Program-made: the position numbers and the translations under genes
Shown: in pieces, positions 1 to 4,302 of the stretch
Position numbering within the stretch: position 1 is the first letter of the stretch
Layout of the letters: every line of letters starts with the position of its first letter
The notes under the pieces: generated by a model
The model's database searches: none
Seen by the model: only the letters and a program-made list of their open reading frames with translations
Told to the model about the DNA's origin: nothing
Origin: Anaerolineae bacterium
Lineage (GTDB): Bacteria > Chloroflexota > Anaerolineae > Promineifilales > Promineifilaceae
DNA length: 5,216 nt
Direction: 5' to 3'
NCBI GenBank assembly: GCA_028284105.1
Contig: JANQSK010000699.1
Span: 1-5,216 of the forward strand

Positions 1-1
1 C

Positions 2-1447
2 ATGAACCAGCTCCTTCTCAAGAATGTTGTTTTATCTGGCTTACTATTGGCTGGGATTGTTCAAGGCGTCAATAATTGGCCGAGTTTCCAATATATACAC
101 ACTGTGTCAGATACACGCGATACGGTTGCCGAACTGCTTGAGCTTGCTGAGCCTAATTCAATTATCTTAGCTGATTGGCATTGGTTTACCCCTTTGCGGT
201 ATGTTCAAGATGTTGATGGCATTCGACAAGATGTTGAAGTTCGCTTTGTGTCTCCTGATGGTCCTTCATATGGTGAAACGTGGGCAAATCGAATTTCGGC
301 CGAATTAGAAAACGGCCGTTCTGTGATTGCCACCCATTTTGATCCCGATGCATACCGGGGGCTCCCAATTGCTCAGCCAGTCGGGGAGGCCTTTAAATAT
401 TCAAATGATCCATTGCTTGAGCTTCCTGAAACTGCGCAGCCTGTTGATGTGCGATTAGGTGATATTAATCTACTAGGTGTTGACGTAGGGGTAGAAACGG
501 CCGTTATTGGAAATGCCTTTCCTATTACAGTTGCTTGGGATTCTGAACAAAGTGATGTGCCCCAGAACCTATTTATTCACTTGGTTGGGTTTAATGGATT
601 GCTTTACGGGCAGGACGATCGAACCGTGATACCCGCAGAGCAAGGGCTCACCCAAACTCGATTTTGGCTGACACTTCGTCCTGGAAGCCAACCGGGAGAT
701 TATGCCATCTTCATAGGGAGTGGGGGGCAACGTGAAAATGCAGGCAATGTTCAAGCCATTGCTCAACCTTTTGCACCAGTGACTCAAAACCGAATATTTG
801 CACCAGTTGTTGAAGATACTTGGGCACTGGTTGGATACGATTGGGATCAGACGTTACCAAATCGCACGCGCCTTTATTTACATTGGCAAACAGAGGCTGG
901 CTATTTTTCAACGATTATTGATGATGGGGCGACTGCATCATATCAGTTGCCTCAGTTGATCGGGAGTTGGGGGCGATTAATGGATAATTGGACTGCACCT
1001 GCCCCTCAAGAAATTACCCATTACGTTCCCCTTGGCCAAACGATGGTTTGGATGGGTGGCGGCATGCTTCCGACAGAACGGCCGTTATCCCCTAACGAAA
1101 CGTTTGTTGCTCGATTAAAGTTTGCATCTGGTCAACCCATTTTGCGAGATACGGCCGTATCAGTGCGACTCATTGGTTTTGAAGATGACCAATTTCAATG
1201 GGCGTGGTGGGATTTAGAAGATTCGATACCAGCCATGGGTGCCATTCCAACTTTAAAGTGGATTGCAGGTTCACAGGTAACGGCTCCTCACTTTGTTACA
1301 ACATCTGACAGTGCCGTATCAGGTCAAACGATTGGTTTGACGCTTCGAGCTTACGATGCTTTCACCAATCAGCCTCTACCAATCCTTGATGAACGAATCA
1401 CCTCTGAATTTCAGTGGATTCCAATGTCACAAGCCACAATAGAATAA
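2..1447 (+). CDS. C-terminal part of a DUF2723-like membrane glycosyltransferase (5' truncated)
   Basis: The reading frame is open from the window edge to TAA at 1445-1447. The ATG at 2 is probably internal, because the first residues (about 4-22) look like the last membrane helix of a larger protein and no upstream sequence is visible for a ribosome site. After the helix comes a segment around residues 36-130 with ADWHWFTPLRYVQ (57-69), a following DGIRQDV, and GRSVIATHFD further on. This resembles the soluble end of the DUF2723 (protein O-mannosyltransferase-like, GT-C) proteins common in Chloroflexota. Residues about 150-480 are beta-rich and aromatic, and look like two or three extracytoplasmic beta-sandwich domains (for example IHLVGFNG, WALVGYDWD, LYLHWQTE). 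The family role would be lipid-linked sugar transfer to an exported acceptor, but the catalytic N-terminal part lies outside the window. It carries four copies of ACGGCCGT. The family call is from memory of motif style and is moderately sure. Confidence 0.55.
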   Translation: MNQLLLKNVVLSGLLLAGIVQGVNNWPSFQYIHTVSDTRDTVAELLELAEPNSIILADWHWFTPLRYVQDVDGIRQDVEVRFVSPDGPSYGETWANRISAELENGRSVIATHFDPDAYRGLPIAQPVGEAFKYSNDPLLELPETAQPVDVRLGDINLLGVDVGVETAVIGNAFPITVAWDSEQSDVPQNLFIHLVGFNGLLYGQDDRTVIPAEQGLTQTRFWLTLRPGSQPGDYAIFIGSGGQRENAGNVQAIAQPFAPVTQNRIFAPVVEDTWALVGYDWDQTLPNRTRLYLHWQTEAGYFSTIIDDGATASYQLPQLIGSWGRLMDNWTAPAPQEITHYVPLGQTMVWMGGGMLPTERPLSPNETFVARLKFASGQPILRDTAVSVRLIGFEDDQFQWAWWDLEDSIPAMGAIPTLKWIAGSQVTAPHFVTTSDSAVSGQTIGLTLRAYDAFTNQPLPILDERITSEFQWIPMSQATIE

Positions 1448-1451
1448 GATC

Positions 1452-1500
1452 AATTCTGACCGATATAAATAAGTATAAAAAATAAAAATCGGTCAGAATT
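1452..1500. repeat. 13-bp perfect inverted repeat with AT-only-like loop downstream of the DUF2723-like gene
   Basis: AATTCTGACCGAT at 1452-1464 is repeated as its exact reverse complement at 1488-1500, separated by a 23-nt loop that is almost purely A and T. It begins 5 nt after the stop codon of the upstream gene. As RNA it would form a stable 13-bp stem, so it may protect or end the upstream message, but no T-tract follows on either strand, so it is not a classical intrinsic terminator. It could also be a small palindromic mobile repeat or a protein-binding site. Confidence 0.6.
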
Positions 1501-1526
1501 AAGGAGAAGAGATTGAAAAAAGAGGA

Positions 1527-1563
1527 GGCCTCCCTCAATGTGTGCTGTGGGTTGAAGGAGGCC
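1527..1563 (-). terminator. Intrinsic terminator, minus strand
   Basis: GGCCTCCCTCAA (1527-1538) pairs with TTGAAGGAGGCC (1552-1563), 12 positions with one mismatch and a 13-nt loop. Read on the minus strand the stem is followed by TCCTCTTTTTTC, a usable U-tract. On the plus strand no T-run follows. It lies about 100 nt beyond the bidirectional terminator at 1662-1693, so it may be a backup for leftward read-through or may end a short unrecognised transcript. Confidence 0.6.
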
Positions 1564-1661
1564 AATAAGAGGAGTAGGTTGCAAAAATTGTGTATATTTT
1601 CGCGTCAAAGAAGGTTGTTGTGAATACAATAACGCGTTGTCGTGACACGACCGTGACAAGA

Positions 1662-1693
1662 AAAAAGCTCTCCTTATTTGTGGAGAGCTTTTT
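1662..1693. terminator. Strong bidirectional intrinsic terminator
   Basis: AAAAAGCTCTCC (1662-1673) and GGAGAGCTTTTT (1682-1693) form a perfect 12-bp stem with an 8-nt loop. The A-run and T-run on the two sides give a U-tract in both directions. It sits between convergent genes, 28 nt past the stop of the small peptide gene on the minus strand, and can also stop plus-strand transcripts arriving from the DUF2723-like gene. Confidence 0.88.
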
Positions 1694-1721
1694 ATATTTT
1701 ATTGATGTTTTGTCTTAGAAA

Positions 1722-1862
1722 TTAGCCTTTGCAGACGGAAGTATTTGTCCCTTCACAGTTTGCTGAAACTGATTGCGCCACAAAAGGGGCGCCCAGCAAC
1801 ATCAAAGCCGCCAAAACAGCCAAAATCCAATACATAATTTTACGTTCAACAGTTGCGAGCAT
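1722..1862 (-). CDS. 46-residue exported peptide precursor with two cysteines
   Basis: The minus strand reads ATG at 1862 to TAA at 1722-1724. A near-perfect Shine-Dalgarno, GGAGGA (1871-1876), lies 8 nt before the ATG, which decides the start over the internal Met10. The product begins MLATVERKIMYWILAV: a short basic n-region (Arg7, Lys8), a hydrophobic core at about residues 11-29, then AQSVSA. Val32-Ser33-Ala34 fits a signal peptidase I site, leaving the 12-residue tail NCEGTNTSVCKG with Cys36 and Cys44 seven residues apart, able to form a disulfide loop. No lipobox is seen (the residue before Cys36 is Asn). It could instead stay as a single-pass membrane peptide. A bidirectional terminator follows 28 nt after the stop and a structured leader precedes it, so it is a free-standing transcription unit. 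I do not recognise a family; role unknown (signal peptide, small toxin or envelope peptide are all possible). Confidence 0.72.
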   Translation of the reverse strand: MLATVERKIMYWILAVLAALMLLGAPFVAQSVSANCEGTNTSVCKG

Positions 1863-1947
1863 CTTACGAGTCCTCCAATAAAGTGGTTTGAACTCGTTGA
1901 GAGTTGGGCCCCAGAAACGAATTTCTGCTTAAGATACTCAACGAATT
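1863..1947 (-). promoter_or_regulatory. Structured 5' leader with alternative folds upstream of the small peptide gene
   Basis: Fold A: minus-strand AATTCGTTGAG (1937-1947) pairs with CTCAACGAGTT (1891-1901) over 11 positions, one of them a U-G pair. It encloses a hairpin CAGAAA-TTCG-TTTCTG (1912-1927) and a GGGGCCC run. Fold B: minus-strand ACGAGTTC (1890-1897) pairs with GGACTCGT (1866-1873), 8 positions including one U-G pair. The second strand contains the last three bases of the GGAGGA ribosome site and the spacer before the ATG. Fold A and fold B use the same bases (1891-1897), so they exclude each other: A leaves the ribosome site free, B partly hides it. This is what a translational riboswitch, thermosensor or peptide-controlled leader looks like. 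No known riboswitch class is recognised. Confidence 0.45.
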
Positions 1948-1978
1948 TTTAAATAACTAAACAATCGTTACAGTTGAA

Positions 1979-2031
1979 AGCATAAGAGATCGAGATTTGA
2001 ATGTCTTGATTGGATTCTGAATAAATTCTGA
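1979..2031 (-). promoter_or_regulatory. Candidate promoter with 11-bp-spaced direct repeats for the small peptide gene
   Basis: On the minus strand AAGACA (2002-2007) and TATGCT (1979-1984) are separated by 17 nt and would start transcription near 1972, giving a leader of about 110 nt. Just upstream of this weak -35 are two TCAGAAT repeats (2025-2031 and 2014-2020) whose starts are 11 bp apart, one helical turn, a spacing used by OmpR/PhoB-type activators. The boxes match consensus only 4 of 6 each, and another weak pair (TTCAAC/TATTTA, closer to the leader) is possible, so this is tentative. Confidence 0.3.
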
Positions 2032-2062
2032 TGGTTTACTGATGGGGGTTTTTAAATCAAAA

Positions 2063-2093
2063 CGGCCCACGTTGAGATGTTCAACATGGGCCG
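2063..2093 (-). terminator. Intrinsic terminator of the Trx-like/copC/pcp operon
   Basis: CGGCCCACGTTGA (2063-2075) and TCAACATGGGCCG (2081-2093) form a 13-position stem with a single C-A mismatch and a 5-nt loop. On the minus strand the stem is followed immediately by TTTTGATTT. It lies about 120 nt beyond the pcp stop codon and is the first clear terminator for the leftward operon. It also insulates the small peptide gene from read-through. Confidence 0.78.
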
Positions 2094-2167
2094 CTACTAG
2101 CTCTTTCCCTTACTCCACTTATTTGACAACGGATTTTGAAAAAGGTCACATTTGATTTATTTTAAGC

Positions 2168-2188
2168 CGCCTGAGCCTATCGAAGGCG
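2168..2188. repeat. REP-like palindrome of the CCTGAGCCTxTCGAAGG type
   Basis: The segment contains CGCCT and AGGCG arms around GAGCCTATCGA, giving a 5-bp stem plus an alternative GCCT/AGGC inner pairing. The sequence closely matches a widespread intergenic repeat written on the other strand as CTTCGACAGGCTCAGG, with one base changed in the middle. It lies 28 nt past the pcp stop, a usual location for such elements. Recognition is by memory of the motif; copy number in this genome cannot be judged from one window. Confidence 0.45.
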
Positions 2189-2215
2189 AACTCTGCCGCT
2201 CTGGCTATGATTATC

Positions 2216-2839
2216 TTATCCTACAGCTTTCACTGTGCTTAACTGTTGGATACAAAGCTCGATCCCTTTACATTGTGTTTCAAGATTCATGGAGGGCCGA
2301 ACGGCCGTTTCGCTGGCGGCCTGTTCTGGTAAGAAGGGCAAATGAATAAAGCCCGCTTTGGTGGGTTGTTTAAATGTTTTGAGATGATGCAGCATTTCAT
2401 ACATCACTTGATTACACAAAAAAGCTCCTGCTGAAAGAGAAAGTTCGGCTGGAATGCCATTTTCAAGGAGGCTGTTCACCATACTTCGTGTAGGCAGTGT
2501 GGAAAAGTAGGCATCAGCCCCATCAACCTGAATCGTTTTGTCCGTTTCAAGATTGCCGCCGTTGTCAGGGATGCGATAGTCAAGCAAATTGACCGCGACC
2601 CGCTCAATGGAAATGGCGTGTCGTCCGCCCGCTTGGCCTAAGCTAATGACGGCATCAGGCTGGATGTTCATGATTTTCCGGAGCAGCTTATCGGGACCAT
2701 CAAAGCGGTCGACGGGGAGTACGGCCGTAAATAGCTCAACCCCTTCAAAAGATTTGCCTTCTAGCTGTTGAATAACTTGTTCGGATGAATTAATGTCTTG
2801 TTTACCAAAGGGCTCAAACCCCGTTAGGAGCAATCTCAT
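2216..2839 (-). CDS. pcp: Pyroglutamyl-peptidase I (peptidase family C15)
   Basis: This 207-residue cytoplasmic cysteine peptidase removes N-terminal pyroglutamate from peptides. The start chosen is ATG at 2837-2839, giving MRLLLTGFEPFG, the typical family N-terminus. GAGGT lies 4 nt upstream; a longer frame to 2887 would add 16 unrelated residues translated from copC DNA. The catalytic triad is complete and correctly spaced: Glu79 in SIERVAVN, Cys142 in SAGAFLCNQVMY, His166 in GFIHLP. The conserved LDYRIPDNGG (about 86-95) is also present, and length is normal for the family (about 200-220). The start lies inside the end of copC with a 26-nt overlap, so translation is probably coupled. The gene is last in the operon, followed by the terminator at 2063-2093. 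Two ACGGCCGT octamers lie inside it. Function is confident; the reason for its linkage to copC is not evident. Confidence 0.95.
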   Translation of the reverse strand: MRLLLTGFEPFGKQDINSSEQVIQQLEGKSFEGVELFTAVLPVDRFDGPDKLLRKIMNIQPDAVISLGQAGGRHAISIERVAVNLLDYRIPDNGGNLETDKTIQVDGADAYFSTLPTRSMVNSLLENGIPAELSLSAGAFLCNQVMYEMLHHLKTFKQPTKAGFIHLPFLPEQAASETAVRPSMNLETQCKGIELCIQQLSTVKAVG

Positions 2840-3296
2840 GTTTACCTCGTTGTCTCCAGAATACCACGCCAATAAATAGAAACCCAATCAACAAGAGTCC
2901 CGTCAACCAGTAAAACATGGTGTCTGACGAGGATGTGGATTCAATTTGAAAGGCGTAGGTGCCGCTGATGGAATGGCCATCTGCCGAAATAGCGGACCAC
3001 TGGACATTGTATTCATTATTTTCAAGAGGGGGGAGCTTAGCAATCAGCTGGTCATTGTTTATCGAGACCTGAATGTCGTCAATATATTGGAACCCTTCTG
3101 TAAAAATAAAAATATCGCTTCCAGCACCCAACGATTCATTAAATGTCAACAAGATTTGTTCTGGAGATTCACTCAACAGCTCACCAGGGGCCGGGCTGGC
3201 TTCTAGAAGTTCTGCGTGGGCATTCAACTGTTGAGCAATCAGCAAAGTAGGCAATACCAAAAAAAATAGTATTCCAATTAGTTTGATTTTTGTCAT
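2814..3296 (-). CDS. copC: CopC-family copper-binding protein with C-terminal membrane anchor
   Basis: This 160-residue exported protein has a signal peptide (residues 1-26, basic MTKIK then a hydrophobic core). Cleavage after Ala26 would place His27 at the mature N-terminus (HAELLEASPAPGE), as in CopC proteins where the N-terminal His amino group binds Cu(II). The second half of the site is Asp106 and His108 in SADGHSISGTYAFQI, the family's most conserved segment. A Ser-rich linker (about 120-125) leads to a membrane helix at about 127-147 and a short basic tail, so the domain is held on the outer face of the membrane. No CopD domain or gene is adjacent. The ribosome site is weak (AGG about 9-10 nt upstream). 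It lies 55 nt after the Trx-like lipoprotein gene and overlaps pcp by 26 nt. Likely role is extracytoplasmic copper binding or delivery, inferred from the family. Confidence 0.9.
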   Translation of the reverse strand: MTKIKLIGILFFLVLPTLLIAQQLNAHAELLEASPAPGELLSESPEQILLTFNESLGAGSDIFIFTEGFQYIDDIQVSINNDQLIAKLPPLENNEYNVQWSAISADGHSISGTYAFQIESTSSSDTMFYWLTGLLLIGFLFIGVVFWRQRGKHEIAPNGV

Positions 3297-3342
3297 GAAG
3301 ATTGCCTACGCTTTTTGTGGAAAATTGTGTTTCTTTTGATAA

Positions 3343-3370
3343 ACGGCCGTATTACTCGATCAACGGCCGT
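3343..3370. repeat. Two tandem ACGGCCGT palindromes forming a potential hairpin over a stop codon
   Basis: ACGGCCGT occurs at 3343-3350 and again at 3363-3370, 20 bp apart. Since each copy is its own reverse complement, the two can pair into an 8-bp GC-rich stem with a 12-nt loop that contains the TAA (3352-3354) of the Trx-like lipoprotein gene. On the minus strand the stem is followed by TTTATCAAAAG, a poor U-tract. It could reduce read-through into copC or stabilise the upstream message, or be a by-product of the octamer's genome-wide abundance. Confidence 0.6.
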
Positions 3371-4191
3371 AGTGCCTCATCGAGCTCTCTTGGTGAAAGG
3401 GGGCCACTAAATTTGGCGGTCACTTCACCGTCTGCATTGAGCACAAACACCCAAGGCTCACGGGTATCTAACCCCCATTCTGCCATTTCGGGCACAAAGG
3501 TGAGCTCTTGAAAATCATCAAAGACTTCGATATGGATAAAGTTAGCTGAATCACCAACTTCACCACGAACTTGATCAACTGATCCTAAAACGGGTGCACA
3601 CCACTTCGTTTGGCAAAGTCCAGGCGTAATAAATCCAACGACCGTTGGCTTGCCTTCTTCAAGTGCATCAGCCACGGTCAGCTGATAAAGAGCGGGATCA
3701 GGATCAAGCCCTGAACTAAGGTTTTCAAGATCGGGTTCAGTGGCAAGGGTTTTGTTTTGGCTGGCGGGTGGCACATCGCCCAATACGGGCGAACCGCTTT
3801 CAGTGACCACTTCAATAATAAAGTCTGATGCGATTGTCTTACCATCGTTTGTAGTGAGTTCTGCATTGACACCCCAAAAACCAGCGGTGCCTACGGTTGG
3901 CTGTGCTGTCCAATAAGGAATTTCATAATCATCATAGCTGGTGGCGTTGCCTTCCCAAACGGCCGTTTCTTCACCGTCAATGGGCACAATTTGGAGCGAT
4001 ACGGCCGTAATGTTGTCAGCCGCATCAGGGCCATCGAGCAAGGCAAAAGAGAGCCTAAAATCACCTGCCGCATGATCCCAACTGACCACGCGCACTTGAA
4101 TAGGTGAGACCTCACCCACGATAGCATCTGGAGCCTCAGATGAGCATCCTACTATGATAAAAATGAAGAGTATGAACAGAGTTTTTCGCAT
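3352..4191 (-). CDS. Lipoprotein with C-terminal thioredoxin-like domain
   Basis: A 279-residue protein beginning MRKTLFILFIFIIVGCSS: a lipoprotein signal with lipobox IVGC, so Cys16 should be lipidated and the protein held on the outer face of the membrane. Residues about 30-130 look like a beta-sandwich (alternating hydrophobic strands, IQVRVVSW, FWGVNAEL, DFIIEVV) of a family I cannot name. A linker rich in Pro, Asp and Ser (about 131-167) follows. Residues about 168-279 read as a thioredoxin fold: PTVVGFITPGLCQTKWCAPV carries Cys193 and Cys198 where Trx has its active site, FIHIEVFDD is the next strand, and EPWVFVLNADGEV supplies the cis-Pro (Pro246). The cysteines are spaced C-x4-C rather than C-x2-C, closer to peroxiredoxin-like or Sco-like relatives. 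A thiol redox or metal-handling role is inferred, supported by copC downstream. It is the first gene of the operon. No ribosome site precedes the ATG (see the promoter entry). Three octamers lie in or at its end. Confidence 0.82.
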   Translation of the reverse strand: MRKTLFILFIFIIVGCSSEAPDAIVGEVSPIQVRVVSWDHAAGDFRLSFALLDGPDAADNITAVSLQIVPIDGEETAVWEGNATSYDDYEIPYWTAQPTVGTAGFWGVNAELTTNDGKTIASDFIIEVVTESGSPVLGDVPPASQNKTLATEPDLENLSSGLDPDPALYQLTVADALEEGKPTVVGFITPGLCQTKWCAPVLGSVDQVRGEVGDSANFIHIEVFDDFQELTFVPEMAEWGLDTREPWVFVLNADGEVTAKFSGPLSPRELDEALRPLIE

Positions 4192-4198
4192 ATGCGAA
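4185..4198. repeat. 14-bp perfect palindrome centred on the start codon of the Trx-like lipoprotein gene
   Basis: TTCGCATATGCGAA is an exact 14-bp palindrome whose centre falls between 4191 and 4192, the first base of the ATG of the leftward gene. It overlaps the likely transcription start and the end of the candidate -10 box. It could be an operator for a dimeric repressor, or a short RNA stem if transcription starts further upstream. No specific regulator is recognised. Confidence 0.5.
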
Positions 4199-4226
4199 TT
4201 GTTATCTGAGTGGGGGTATGAGGCAA
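4198..4226 (-). promoter_or_regulatory. Candidate promoter of the Trx-like lipoprotein/copC/pcp operon
   Basis: On the minus strand TTGCCT (4221-4226) and AACAAT (4198-4203) are spaced by 17 nt, each matching consensus at 4 of 6 positions. The -10 ends 6 nt before the ATG, so the message would start at or very near the start codon. This agrees with the absence of a Shine-Dalgarno. A GATAAC overlapping this region is an alternative -10 with poorer spacing. Moderate to low confidence. Confidence 0.35.
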
Positions 4227-4266
4227 CCGTTCAGTTTGCTTACTCATACAAAGCTTAGTGAGGTGC

Positions 4267-4294
4267 TTGTCATTTTGCCTATCCAATTTATACT
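4267..4294 (+). promoter_or_regulatory. Promoter of the Usp-domain gene, apparently leaderless
   Basis: TTGTCA (4267-4272) and TATACT (4289-4294), 16 nt apart, each match the sigma-70 consensus at 5 of 6 positions, the best promoter in the window. Transcription would begin about 4300-4303, at the ATG (4303) or the adjacent in-frame GTG (4300). No ribosome binding site is present, which fits a leaderless message. Confidence 0.6.
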
Positions 4295-4302
4295 TTAACG
4301 TG

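Larger units (their letters stand above)
1863..2215. other. Intergenic region between the small peptide gene and pcp
   Basis: This 353-nt gap has no credible coding frame on either strand. It holds, from left to right, the structured leader (1863-1947), a candidate promoter with direct repeats (1979-2031), the terminator of the pcp operon (2063-2093) and a REP-like palindrome (2168-2188). A plus-strand TTGACA at 2123-2128 has no convincing -10 partner. It also contains no copy of the ACGGCCGT octamer found through the genes on both sides. Confidence 0.6.

Noticed and set aside
295..320. Adjacent TTCGGCCGAA and AACGGCCGTT as a local repeat pair
   Set aside because: Only the second is the recurring octamer; the first shares just the CGGCCG core and occurs once.
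1450..1659. Minus-strand 69-codon open frame
   Set aside because: It runs through the inverted repeat at 1452-1500 and the terminator at 1527-1563, has no ribosome site and has low-complexity hydrophobic ends; structure explains the DNA better.
2123..2151. Plus-strand TTGACA as a promoter
   Set aside because: The -35 is perfect but the best -10 at 17 nt is TCACAT, and no plus-strand gene follows for 2 kb.
2152..2349. Plus-strand frame opposite the end of pcp
   Set aside because: It starts with TTG, crosses the REP-like palindrome and is antisense to the pcp C-terminus, with no ribosome site.
2840..2887. Upstream ATG extending pcp by 16 residues
   Set aside because: The added residues are out-of-frame copC DNA; the internal ATG at 2839 has a GAGGT site and gives the canonical family N-terminus.
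3302..3511. Plus-strand frame opposite the end of the Trx-like gene
   Set aside because: It is antisense to a well supported gene and owes its openness to serine-rich out-of-frame translation.
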